64,000 bases of DNA, from positions 166,127-230,126 of the forward strand of contig MNCI01030009.1 in assembly GCA_015680685.1 (NCBI GenBank), read 5' to 3'. This stretch comes from Gnetum montanum. Its lineage: Eukaryota; Streptophyta; Gnetopsida; Gnetales; Gnetaceae. Every line of letters begins with the position of its first letter. Positions within the stretch are counted from its first letter, which is position 1. A program made the translations under genes and the position numbers. The notes under the pieces were generated by a model. It saw only the letters and a program-made list of their open reading frames with translations, searched no databases and was not told the origin of the DNA. Below are positions 10,940-21,275 of this stretch, piece by piece.

Positions 10940-11960
10940 TTTAAGAAACTTAGAGTTTGAATAATATGTTAATGATTTCTAATCATGTATCATGATGAGC
11001 TAGCATCATTTAGGATGTTCATATTGGCATAGCTTACTTGTATTATCTTCCTTTGAATTAGAATCAACAACCTTTCTAACTACAACAGCTTTTTCTTTTT
11101 GCATGTACATGTCCCTTTCTATATTCTAATTTTTCTTCTTATCTTTTTCTCTTGCTAGTTCTTATTCTATCTTTTCTTCTAGTATATTCAAGTGGAAGAA
11201 AATTTCTCACTACAATGTTCCATATCTTTTCAATTTTAGTCATAAATTTTGAACTACATTTTTAAATTGACAATGTATTTCTTTAAATTACTTTTTATAT
11301 TGGATTTTCTTCTTTCTATATATCAAGGTTATGAACGTCCCTCTTGCAAAGGGATAAGTTCTTATTATACTTCTTTATATGTTCTTATTTTTAGCTTTTC
11401 TTCTTCCTTGGTCACCTAAGTAATGAGTTTTTGAATTCAATGGACTTGCATATTTGAAAGCCTTCCTTGGGAATAGATCCTAGGAGTTTAATATATCTTA
11501 TTTTAAAGACCATCTATAATGTTCCATAGTTGCTTTCTTTGACAAAAGGCATGGCTTAAACACTTGTGTAATAATAAATAGTAATAACCCACACTTGTAT
11601 CAAGGGATTCATGGTTCCCTTACCTTCATCCATAAATTTGCTTCCTCAAGTTACATATTCTTAAGTAACTTTTGTATGTATTGTTAAATTTCTCTAACAT
11701 TATATCCCACATCCTCATGGAGTATTGTTTAAAAGATATGTAGTAGCTTTTCATTTCCTTAAATAGTATCTTTCAGAATAGCTTGAGTTTTTACTATTCA
11801 TTATGAATATTTTACAACACACATGCATCATTGAGGGATTGCAAGTAATTTTGCAAGTCTAAATTATAACCTTCCACAAAAGTAGGGATTTTGTTCATTT
11901 TGGTCAAGAAGTCAATTACTAACCCTATCTAATAGAGTTCTCCATGAACATAGTAAAATA
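10940..11960 (-). pseudogene. gag of element G (main part)
   Basis: On the minus strand between about 11800 and 11400 the frame reads MWDIMLEKFNNTYKSYL, NLRKQIYG, NHESLDTSVGYYYLLLHKCL and IQKLIT. These match copy A gag NLRKKIQGWKQENHEPLDT, YYSLLHKCPSHGYSQ and IQKLIEKV in order (16207-16482). Toward 11000 the frame is Lys/Glu-rich. Stops and frameshifts are frequent. The product would have been the capsid protein of the element. Confidence 0.6.
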
Positions 11961-12375
11961 ATTTTATTGTCATAATAGTAAGGATGAGCTCTCTTAGTTA
12001 AAATGTTTTTATGGGAATTATTATTTTTGTTGAGAGTTTTTCCAGTTGGTCAACTAATTTGTTACCTAAAATTTATCATTATAAACAAATAAGTTTTGTT
12101 AGGATGAGCTTTCTTGGTTACATTTTTTTCCCAAGAGGCCCAACTACTTTTTTACTTGGACTTTATCTTTATAAATAAATAATTATAGCCATAAGGCTAG
12201 GTAAAGAGATGGACTTTTCATGAGAATCATATATTGATTAAGATTTTTATTTTCAATGTAAAATTTAATTCTTAGTGAATCAATTTGAGATTTTATTAAT
12301 TTGAAAAATATAAAAAATTCTCTTGGCCAAATAATAGATATATACCATAAATATATAACTAAACTAGCATTTAGC
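11960..12375 (-). repeat. Dispersed repeat H2 inside G gag
   Basis: Inverted homologue of H1. It contains two direct sub-repeats, AGGATGAGCTCTCTTAGTTA (11982) and AGGATGAGCTTTCTTGGTTA (12101), about 119 bp apart, each followed by a CAACTA/ACTTG phrase and TTATAAAYAAATAA. It separates the gag segments 10940-11960 and 12380-12540. Confidence 0.55.
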
Positions 12376-12379
12376 CACT

Positions 12380-12540
12380 TGATGTGAATTTTCCTCTAAT
12401 ATCTAATTAAGATTTGTACTACCTCTCAAGTATTGATCATGTTTCTAGTGACCAAAAAGGGTTGATCATAGTCCTTCACTTCATCAAAATCTTTATCATA
12501 ACAATAAATTCTTCTATGATCACTTATAAAGGGTTATAAA
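12380..12540 (-). pseudogene. N-terminal gag fragment of element G
   Basis: The minus strand reads a frame like YDKDFDEVKDYDQPFLVTRNMINT, which corresponds to the gag segment of A around GLDEPLLPTQSMLN (15885-15925). The fragment is cut at 12375 by repeat H2, after which gag continues in 10940-11960. Confidence 0.4.
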
Positions 12541-13253
12541 TTCTTCTTATGGAATGGTGGCTATCTTATGGAAAAACTCTCATGTCTCATGTGGGTGGAT
12601 CGGTCTTAGGGTGGTGATGCAAAGTCACTAAAAGTGGATGGTTTTGGTCTAGACTAAGGATGGATCTTCCTAGGTCATTTTAAACACAAATTCCACAAGG
12701 GACTTCTTATAACCTTAATTCAGAATTCTATTCCACCTTCTCTATCATCCATCCATGCTTCCTTAACTCACCTTGCTACTGGGTTCTATGTTATGCTCTA
12801 TGTCTTGGTCTGATGTGTTTGAATTCTTAGATATATTCTTTTTGGTTGGTCCTTAACTTTTCATGATCATTAATCGATTGTGGGGCCCATGGACTCTTTA
12901 GTTGAGGTTATGCATGGGCAACAAGGGCATGAGCTTGCTATGGGGAGGATCCATTTGCATAGCTCTTGGTTTGATTAGTTAAGGTTCATTACCTTTGACA
13001 GTGCTACAAACCTATCTTTCGCATATTCCATGATGTATTCTACTTAGTGCTCCTTAACCTTTTATTTCATTCATCTCCCAAATCATTTTTTCTTTATTTT
13101 TTCCAAATTTATGAGCTTCAACACCCTCTTCTCATGTTTTCATAATATTCTTGGCCTTTTGAGATTTCATTTAATTCTAATTTCATTCAAAAATTCTTTA
13201 TATTTTGCAAGTTTAACCAAAGTCAACAATCATCAATGGTGGTCAACAGCTAT

Positions 13254-13328
13254 GTTGATGAGGCCTCATTGATGTAGCTAATCGTTTCAACAAGGCCTCA
13301 TCGATGCATCACAAAAATACTATATATA
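13254..13328 (+). promoter_or_regulatory. U3-like internal promoter block upstream of the B aORF
   Basis: Two palindromic motifs with an AGGCCT core, TGATGAGGCCTCATTGA (from 13256) and TCAACAAGGCCTCATCGA (from 13287), precede a TATATATA box at 13321-13328, about 460 bp before the aORF ATG. B's own LTR (27022-27061) has the same AGGCCT core, the same preceding GGCTATGTTGA or AGCTATGTTGA phrase and the same trailing CGATGCATCA, followed by TATAAATA at 27108. Use as a promoter is inferred. Confidence 0.6.
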
Positions 13329-13782
13329 CCACTGTGCACTTAGAAATTATTGTCATTTGCCTCATAACATGGTGTTTTCTTGCAAATTTTTAGAGCCCAA
13401 AACCTTTTAGAGCAGTTAACTTCCCAATAGTTTATCCAAATAACTCTATTCTTTGACCTTGCACTTACCAGCGATAAGATCTTTATCATGGGGGCCACAA
13501 ATCTTAAGGTTTTTGATGAAATGTTTTGAAAATTTTTGTAACTCCCCCAAAGGATTAATAAACTTAACAATATACAAACATCATTTTTTTTGAAAGTTAA
13601 ACCTTTCAAAAACCTTTGGAATGAATTATTAACAATAACATAAAAATAAAATAATAATTAAAGTAATTAAATCAACCATAATCATAACTTAATCAAGTGT
13701 AACTATCCTTAAGAGATAAAGGTATCCTAATTATTTTAGGTTATACAACAATTGCTAACCCATAGTCTCATTATGATTATAG

Positions 13783-14040
13783 ATGGCACCAAAACTGAAA
13801 TGCCTGTAGGAAGCAGAATCTTCTTAATCAAGGGAAAAGTAGCCCAGAGCTGGAAGAGGCCAACAAGAATAAGCCTAAGAACCATCAGAGGTAACCCATG
13901 CAATGGGACCTCTTTGTGAAGAGCCCAAAGTGGAATCTATTCGATAGATTCTAGAAGAAGAAGTGCCCACTCAGCATTCACAGCAAGGAGAAGTTCTTGG
14001 ACCCATGCTAAGGCTTGAACTCACTTTGACTCAAGCTTAC
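13783..14040 (+). pseudogene. aORF of element B, N-terminal fragment
   Basis: It starts ATGGCACCAA like the aORFs of C and D and shares blocks such as AACCCATGCAATGGGACCTC and GAATCTATTCGATAGATTC. It is cut by the insertion of A and resumes at 24152. Stops at TAG are present. Confidence 0.65.
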
Positions 14041-14906
14041 TGATGAATCCTATTTTTTATCAGCTTTGATAGTGAAGTGATGATATTGGGTACACAATAT
14101 TAGGTACATGATATCATAGACTAAGATGAGATATTTGGAATGCAATATCATAGGATACCCCTGGGCCTATAAATATAGCACTTGGGCACATGATTTAGGG
14201 GTAGTTTTAGAGGTAAAGTAGCAAGATTCTTGCAATTTGTTCATTTGAGAGTTAGAATATTTTCCAGGTTTCAATAGTAGGAGGTCTAAGTGTAATCAGA
14301 TCTTTATTCAAGCATGGATATACCTAAACACATCATTGTGTTGGCACTAAAGACGAGCTCTTTGATTCATCCTTGCAGCATTTGAGGCTTTCTTTCTTTA
14401 TGCATTTACACATTGTGATTTCATGTAGTTTATGTTAATGATATTCATTCAGCAATTAATTTTGATTAATTAAGAAACTAATTAGAATACACAAGCACAA
14501 TCCATTTGAACATACATGTGACACTTGGTAGCCCAGAAATAGTTAGTGTTTAACAACCCATTAGTGTTTACATGAAGATCAGGATGTGTCCAAGAAGTGG
14601 GGATAGTTACTTGTGTTAGGCTAGATTAGACAATAGTTTACTAAGCACTTAATTACTCTCATTGTTATTCTTGTTTTAGGTGATCAAATTGATAAAATAG
14701 AAAATAATAAAAATCTTATGCTTTAGTCACACTTAACCATACACTTGCATTTCACAAGTGAGACTAGGAAGACAATGAACAGACAACATGAACTCATTGT
14801 TTAGCTCTAGTGTACTTGGTAATTAAAGTTTGTGGAATTTATTCAGATCACACGTGAATGCTTGTGATTCATCTGGTTGGTTGTAGGGGTACCTTGCTGC
14901 TCATCA
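14041..14906 (+). repeat. 5' LTR of element A (866 bp)
   Basis: It begins TGATGAATCC and ends GCTCATCA. The U3 has repeated half-sites (TGATATCATAG, GCAATATCATAGG) before a TATAAATA box at 14168-14175. R-U5 contains the shared family phrases TTCATTTGAGAGTTAGAAT, AGATCTTTATTCAAGCA and TTGCAGCATTTGAG. It is slightly longer than the 3' copy owing to extra GATATT-type units near 14075-14125. Confidence 0.9.
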
Positions 14907-14907
14907 T

Positions 14908-14925
14908 TGGCACCATTGCTAGGAA
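14908..14925 (+). other. Primer binding site of element A (Athila tRNA-Asp type, decayed)
   Basis: TGGCACCATTGCTAGGAA begins two bases after the LTR end. Athila-group elements are known for a GC-rich site matching the 3' end of tRNA-Asp; the differences here fall where CG and CHG cytosines would have decayed (CG to CA, CCGG to CTAG). The identification rests on position and this pattern. Confidence 0.7.
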
Positions 14926-15073
14926 CTTTAGTTCTACATGTGCTATCTAAACTTAGTGAAACTTAGTAACCTCATTGTTCAAACCCTAAGAGTCAAATCT
15001 TACAAAAACAAAATTATTATTACAACTAAATTAAATCTTAACTACAAACTACATATAGATTCATTAACATAAA

Positions 15074-17640
15074 ATGTATTCTTCTTACAAGAGTGTATCT
15101 TTGCCCAGGGCAGACCAGGTTCCTCAACAATATCAGGTGGTATATGCACATCCTGATGAGTATGTACTAGACTTCACCTTCATCTTACATCAAGATAAAA
15201 TGCTACGATGGTGTGACATGGAAGGCAACATTGTGTTTCCACCAGATCAATTTGTTCTAGCTATGCTCCAGCTAATGCTTGCATGACTTGGGCTTCAACA
15301 TCTTCACGAGGAGTATGAGATGTAAGATCGTGATTCAAGGGATTATCATCTCACTGAAGAACAAAGGTTAAGGGATCATCAGCTGAAGCACCAACATGAG
15401 CTTATGAAGGACAAGGGATCAAACACTTTTCCACCTCTACTTGGCCCATTGGATAGAGGTGAACAGTTCTCTAGGGGCTTTTCCTTTAGTGATACTCCTC
15501 TCTTTAACTTTGGTGAAGGGGCCCTCAACCAAAATGTGCAATCCACTCATAATCCAGGTTCTAGTCAGAATGGATTTAATGACAAAAATGGATCTGGAGG
15601 AGCAAGTTATGATAAGGGGAAAAATGGAGGTCACGATCATCGAAGAAAGGATGGTAGGCATCAACACGATGCAAGTTCTTCTTCCTCTTCTCCTTCATCA
15701 TCATCTTCTTCTTCATTTAGCTTAGATCGTAGCAACAAAGGGTATGATCATGATGGAGGTGATCAATGGGACCAAAAAAACATTAGGGACCATCAAGATA
15801 GTCATGATCGAAGGCGTGGGCAATCCGGAAAGACCCACCACCATGAAAGAAGGGTTAGTAGAGAACATCGTAGGCACCATCACTATGGCCTTGATGAACC
15901 TCTACTTCCCACTCAAAGCATGTTAAACATTGTAGAGGCCAAGGATACTAGAATAAAGAGGTTGGACATGAACAACATCCCTCGATTTGAGGGAGGCTAC
16001 GATGTTGATCTAAAAATCATCTCCAAGACTTCCAAGATGCATGTGCATTGCAGAATATTGAGAATGATTGGAAAATGTTGAAATTATTTCCAAGGAAACT
16101 CATTAAGGAAGTAGAAAATTGGTACTGATCCTTGGAGCCAAAATCAATTTGGTGGTGGAGTACGATGTTAGAATTGTTTAATGAAAAATATCAAACATAC
16201 TCCTGAGTGTCCAATCTAAGGAAGAAAATCCAAGGGTGGAAACAAGAAAACCATGAGCCCTTGGATACCACTATTGATCAATACTACTCTCTGTTGCATA
16301 AGTGTCCTAGCCATGGATACTCTCAGCTTGATCAACTTTGCCATATCATAGACAGGTTGCGGTATGAAACAAGGAAAACCCTTGGTGTCTATGCTCAAGG
16401 AATATTGATAGAGTTAAGCACCCATCAAATCCAAAAGTTAATTGAGAAGGTACCTAGGGAGGAGGGAGAATTGAAAAAATGAAAAAGTGCAGAGGAATAC
16501 AACAAGGACCCTTCTATTCACAAAAGTGAAATTTGATTTTGTGATAGTGAGGATGAGTTAACTAGAGATGAGGTGGCTAATCAGAAAACCTTACTGCTCC
16601 AGAAATTGCAATCCAAAATCATGGATAAGGTTGAATAATTATGAGACTCCATGGATAATAAGTTTCATGTTATTTTAAAAATTGCTAAAGAGTCCAAGAA
16701 GCAAAGTGGTGAGTGTGAGCACCAGAGATGTAAGGAAACTCAATGTGCCATATCCAAGGATAAGGGTAAGATGGCTATAATAGAGATGGTTGTGGATAGA
16801 AAATTAGAGGATGATGGTAGGTGTGACATCTACCAGTATGAACATCCCATGCAATGTTGTTCAAATGTGTCACACTTATAGGAATTTGGGGTGTATGTCT
16901 TACATCCATGATTTGCACAAAGGCAAAAACCCAAAAGATTACCTTATCCACAAGTTAACTCTCAATAGTTTCACCAAGCACAGTAGTACTATCCAAGTGG
17001 AACTCCACCGCAACCCTATAAATTGTACCAATGGTGGTATCAACCACAATTGTGGGCATTGGCACCTCCAAGATAGCAGTACCCCTACTAACAACTAGAT
17101 CCCTATGGTTATTATGTTCAATAGCCTTCATCTCCATGGGACTCCTCTAGTCATGTTACTACTTACCAACCTCACCACTACCCTCCTGAAGTGTACCAAC
17201 TACCATATGCAAGGAGGGATGCCACCTACTATCCTCATGCTCCTTTTGTTCCTTCACCTACTCCTCCACCTCTTGCATAGCTACCACCTTCTTTATTCAT
17301 GCTGGGTGAATTTCCTACCCAACCACAACAAAGAAATGCTATGAGGATGGTTAATTTGCAACTGGTTAACCAACCAAGTAGGTTGGAACCATGATCATAG
17401 AAAAGACCCTTCTTCCAACCTCATAGTCCACTAGAGCCCTTAGACACATCAATGGTGGTTAGCCCTACTCCTCCACCTTTCTCTACCTCACCTTTATCTA
17501 AGTCCCCTTCAAACCAAAATCCCTCTTGAATCCAAACTGTAATGTTGACCCATGTTGTATTTGATTAGATTCAAGCTAGTAACCTACCCAAGAAGTTAGC
17601 TGATCCTAGGAATCCCTTAGTATATTTACAAATTGCTAGA
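15074..17640 (+). pseudogene. gag: gag of element A
   Basis: The N-terminal open stretch starts at ATG 15074. The second stretch (15404-16081) is His/Asp/Gly-rich with a serine tract at about 15675-15718 encoded by a TCT/TCA microsatellite. A frameshift near 16020 leads into a capsid-like region with VSNLRKKIQGW, YYSLLHKCPSHGYSQ and LIEKVPREE (16207-16482). At 16822 a degenerate zinc-knuckle CDIYQYEHPMQCC has Tyr where the second Cys is expected. A Pro/Tyr/Gln-rich linker (about 16900-17560) follows. Several in-frame TAG codons interrupt it. Homologous gag is seen in G on the minus strand; C has lost it. It would have formed the virus-like particle. Confidence 0.8.
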
Positions 17641-17960
17641 AATGAGCCTTGTAAAGCTCTTCTTAACTCTACTTTTGGTGTTAATTTGATCTTGCATGAG
17701 ATGTATCCATGTGGAACCTTCCTCCCTTGAAGAAGAGCAACATTAGACTAGAGTTGGTAGACCAGTCTATCACTATTCCATTAGGACTGGTAGAAGACGT
17801 CATGGCCACTATTTGTGGGTGGTCATATCTTACTAATTTTCTAGTAATCAAGATGGAGAACTACAAGGGGGACTTCCCAATTATTATGGGAAGGGTATGG
17901 TTAACCACTATTGATGCCAAAATGAACATTAGAGATCTTTTTTTTAGAGATATCTAAAGA
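17600..17960 (+). pseudogene. Aspartic protease region of element A
   Basis: The frame reads NEPCKALLNSTFGVNLILHEM at 17640-17705. In C the same place is LLDLGLGINLI, so the catalytic Asp has become Asn here. Then come LKKSNIRLELVDQSITIPLG and a SYLTNFLVIKMENYKGDF block ending PIIMGRVWLTTIDAKM (17709-17957). The region lies between the gag linker and RT, as in Athila/Tat polyproteins. Inactive by the Asp loss and nearby stops. Confidence 0.8.
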
Positions 17961-18539
17961 AAATGAATTTGAAAAAAATTGAGAAGAAGAGGGTTTCATG
18001 TGTTTCATACAACGATTCAAGGTGCCATTGTGTAGAAGCTATAGTCAATAAAGTGAACATCTATCTTTGCATGCAAGAAGTGTGTGCTAGAAGTTAAAAT
18101 CCAAAGATGTCTATATGTAGCATCCACAAAATAAGAAGGCACCTAGTGGTTGACAGTTAATTCTAGTAGCAATACATTGTGCATGGAACCTACTGAGGGT
18201 CTAACATGTGATTATGTTACAAGTATGAATGAACTCGAGCAAGTTCATCACTAGCTCTCTAAGGGAGTAAATGATGATATCAATTGGGAAGAGTTGGAGA
18301 TTCTTGATAATTTCAAACAAGAACCCTTTGAATTAAAGAAATTATAGGCTGGAATGGAGTATGTGTTCTTAAAAAATGTAAATCTGGTCATTATTAATGC
18401 CAAACTTGCTATAGGAAAAAAGAAGATGTTGATGAAGGTTGTGGAAAAATGGTCAGTAGCCTTTGCCTAGTCATAGTCTGAGCTCACTAAAATAAATACA
18501 AGAATATGCCAGCATTGGATATACACTAACCATACTATT

Positions 18540-19340
18540 AAGACAAAATGACAGCTGCAGTAGCACTTGAATCCCAAATTAAAGTATATTATTAAAGAGG
18601 AGATTAAGCAACTCCTCAAAGTGGGATTCATCTACCCTATTGCAGCTAGTGAGTGGGTTAGTCCACTTGTGATCATGCCCAAGAAAGAAGGAAAATGGTG
18701 GATGTGCATCGACTTCTAACTACTTAATATCGTAACTTTCAAAGATCATTTTCCATTGCCTTTTTTCAACCAAGTTTTGGACATCATTTTTGGGCATAGC
18801 TATTACAACCTTTTGGATGGTTATAGTGGCTATAACCAAATCCAAATTACACCAAAGGGCTAGGTGAAGATAATTTTTATAAGCCCTTAGGGGACTTTTG
18901 CTTATTGTCAAATGCCATTCGGTCTATGTAATGTCCTAGCTACATTCAAATGATTAGTCCTTAGCATTTTCCAACAACAAATTGGTAGTGGGGCAGAAGT
19001 CTTCATGGATGACTTTTCTACTTACGGAGCTACGTTCGAGCAAGCCCTAGACCGTCTTGAGCAGGTGTTGAGAAGATGTGTCAAAAAAAACCTTTAGCTT
19101 AATTTGCAAAAGAGCCATCTTATGGTCTAGGAATGCATAGTCTTGGGGCACCGTATCTCAAAAGCAAGAATCAAGGTGGATCGTAAAAAGATAAGGGTCA
19201 TCCAAGGAATAACTTGTCAACTAGAAATAATTAAAGAAGTGTGATCATTCCTTGGTTATATTGGCTACTACTGATGCTTTATTGAGAAATTTTCCAAAAT
19301 CGCCAAGCCATTGGTTGGATTAACAAAGAAAGATGCACCA
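18540..19340 (+). pseudogene. pol: Reverse transcriptase of element A
   Basis: Landmarks in order: IKQLLKVGFIYPIAASEWVS (18604), PKKEGKWWMCIDF (18679) followed by a stop in place of the next residue, a YYNLLDGYSGYNQI block (18803), GTFAYCQMPFGLCN (18892), VFMDDFSTYG containing the catalytic MDD (19003) and GHRISKARIKVDRKKI (19148). The catalytic Asp pair is intact, but TAG and TGA stops break the frame repeatedly. The order and the FMDDFSTYG form are typical of the Athila/Tat group. Between 17960 and 18540 the linker carries many stops. Confidence 0.85.
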
Positions 19341-19905
19341 TTTTTCTGGACCCCTATGTGTGAAACAACATTTCAATAACTAAAGTAGAAGCTTGTTGAA
19401 ACCCCAATTCTACAAGCACTTGATTGGTCTAGGCTATTTCATGTGATGATTGATGCATAAAATTATGCTTTGGGGGCAGTGCTTATGTAGTTGGATGATC
19501 AAAAACATCCATATTACATTCACTACACAAGATGAAGTATCACAAGTGCACAGCTAAACTATACCACTATGGAAAAGGAGTTGATGGAGATGATGTTTGC
19601 CTTAGAAAATTTCAAGCATTGTGTACTTGGTTATAAAGTGTTCATGCACATAGATCATAGTGCCATCTAGTTTTTAATGAATAAACCAATGGTAAGCCCC
19701 CATGTCAGATAGTGGCTTGTGATTTTGCAAGAATTCGATCTCACAATGGTAGATCAAAAGGGTGTGGAAAATGTGATTACTGACCACTTATTGTGGCTAA
19801 GATGGGATGACAAGAAGAAAGAGAGCCCCTTAACTAATAAATTTCTTGATGAATATCTCCTTGTAGGGGCTATTAATGCACAAATGCCCAATGAACCATG
19901 ATGGT
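19340..19905 (+). pseudogene. RNase H and connection of element A
   Basis: Recognisable blocks are a DA-NYALGAVL block with the first acidic residue (19450), YYIHYTR, MEKELMEMMFALENF with the Glu (19569) and VFMHIDHSAI with an Asp (19640), followed by LTMVDQKGVENVITDHL (19722). C and M have the same blocks, better preserved in C. A degenerate 24-bp triplication follows at 19953-20024. Confidence 0.8.
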
Positions 19906-19952
19906 ATGACATCATTCTTACTTATCTTCTCAAGCAAGAATTGCCAAAACGG

Positions 19953-20024
19953 TTGGACACCTAGAAGAAACAACAATTGGACACCTAGAAGAAACAATGA
20001 TTGGACACCTAGAAGAAATAATGG
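19953..20024 (+). repeat. Three tandem 24-bp units in the RNase H-IN linker of A
   Basis: The unit TTGGACACCTAGAAGAAACA plus four bases occurs at 19953, 19977 and 20001, with a partial fourth start at 20025. All three units contain the same in-frame TAG. The triplication keeps the reading frame (8 codons each). Confidence 0.9.
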
Positions 20025-21275
20025 TTGGAAATAAATGAAAACCTTTACATAGTATGTTCCAATGGCCTAGTACACTGGTGTGTCCCTAACATAGATCAAC
20101 TGCACATTCTCCAAGACTCTCACAAAGGCCCTTGTGAGGGCCATTATGCTAGGAGATGCACGACCATAAAAATCCTCATAGTAGGATGTTACTGCCCAAC
20201 AATCTTTAGGGATGCACAGGAATTCATCTGTGCTTGTGATCATTATTAGAGGGATGGTGGAGTGATAGCTCGAATGGAGGATCTACAGTAATGGATTCAG
20301 CCTTTTGAGTCATTTGATATTTGGGGTATTAACTTTATGGGTCCCATCACACCTTTGTCAAATGAAAAGGCATATATAATAGTCGTGGTTGATTATTATA
20401 CTAAGTGGGAAAAAGTAGCAGCCATCACTAACTATACATCCACTACTGCTACTCAGTTTGTACAACAGAATATCATAAATAGGTTTGGTGTGCCTCATGC
20501 ATTAATTTCTAATAATGGAACTCATTTCAAAGGTGCCACTTTTCGAATACTTATGCAGTGCTTTGAATTTGAGCACAAACTCACAACACCTTATCACCCT
20601 CAAGCTAATGGTCAAGCTAAAGTCACTAATTCAGAGATTACAAAAATTCTAATGCATACTATTAGTAAATACCAAAGGGACTAGAGCACCAAATTAAACA
20701 ATTCCCTTTGGGCCTATCACTCCACATGGAAGCTTCCCATAGGTTATTCTCCCTATGAGCTCATGTATAGAAAACTACCAACATTGCCCATTTAATCAAA
20801 GCTCCATACACTCTTTACAGCCTGTGACCTTGACATGGATCTAAGTCTAGCACAAAAGAAAAGATTAATGAACCTCAAATTTCTAGATGAAAATCGATTA
20901 ATGGCCTTCTCATCCAAAAAAATGCACAAGGCATTCAACAAGAAACACCATGGCCACAAAATAAGAAAAGTCAAGTTTCAACTAGGAGACAAGGTTCTCT
21001 ACTAGAATCCTACACATGTACCTCAACAAACCAAATTTCAAACATTGTGGAAAGGACCTTACATTATCAAAGAGACTTTTTTGTCTAGGTCCATGATTAT
21101 ATATAAACCTGATAGCCTAGACAAGAAGCAATTAGTGAACATCCAACAACTGAAATCTTTCCATGAGCCCAAGCCAACCAACTCAATAGACACCTTACCA
21201 AATGGACAACCATGCTCAATCTTTTGGATCTCCCCCTTCCAACTTAGCCATGGGGGAGATGGTCATCCATACTAA
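20025..21275 (+). pseudogene. Integrase of element A
   Basis: The N-terminal zinc domain keeps the His pair (SHKGPCEGHYARRCT) and CACDHY with a degraded second Cys (20118-20249). The core shows WGINFMGPIT (20322), LISNNGTHF (20502) and QANGQAKVTNSEI (20602). In active integrases these three sites hold D, D and E; here they are Asn (AAC 20331), Asn (AAT 20511) and Lys (AAA 20619). The C-terminal part has WAYHSTWKLPIGYSPYELMY, GHKIRKVKFQLGDKVLY and LWKGPYIIKE, and ends SHGGDGHPY, stop at about 21275. The fold order matches Athila/Tat integrases. Dead by all three catalytic changes and by stops. Confidence 0.85.

Larger units (their letters stand above)
8363..12540 (-). mobile_element. Element G: broken Athila/Tat-like gag-PR remnant on the minus strand
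   Basis: Read on the minus strand, 12540 down to about 11000 gives gag homologous to copy A, and about 9060 down to 8400 gives its protease region. The two parts are separated by plus-strand element E5 (about 9221-10934), and gag is split again by repeat H (about 11960-12375). E1's LTR abuts the protease end at 8357. RT and integrase are not seen. B starts at about 12541 on the other strand. Confidence 0.6.
12541..14040 (+). mobile_element. Element B, 5' part (interrupted by A)
   Basis: It begins at GGAATGGTGGC, homologous to 22183 in A and 32573 in C, so it starts inside the post-pol spacer; its LTR, gag and pol upstream are missing. It holds the spacer, the internal promoter block and the first 86 or so codons of the aORF. 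It stops at 14040 where A is inserted and resumes at 24147. The duplicated 5-mers are CTTAC (14036-14040) and CCTAC (24147-24151). Confidence 0.75.

Noticed and set aside
15669-15720. Serine-rich tract as an independent repeat element
   Set aside because: It is a simple TCT/TCA microsatellite inside gag of A.
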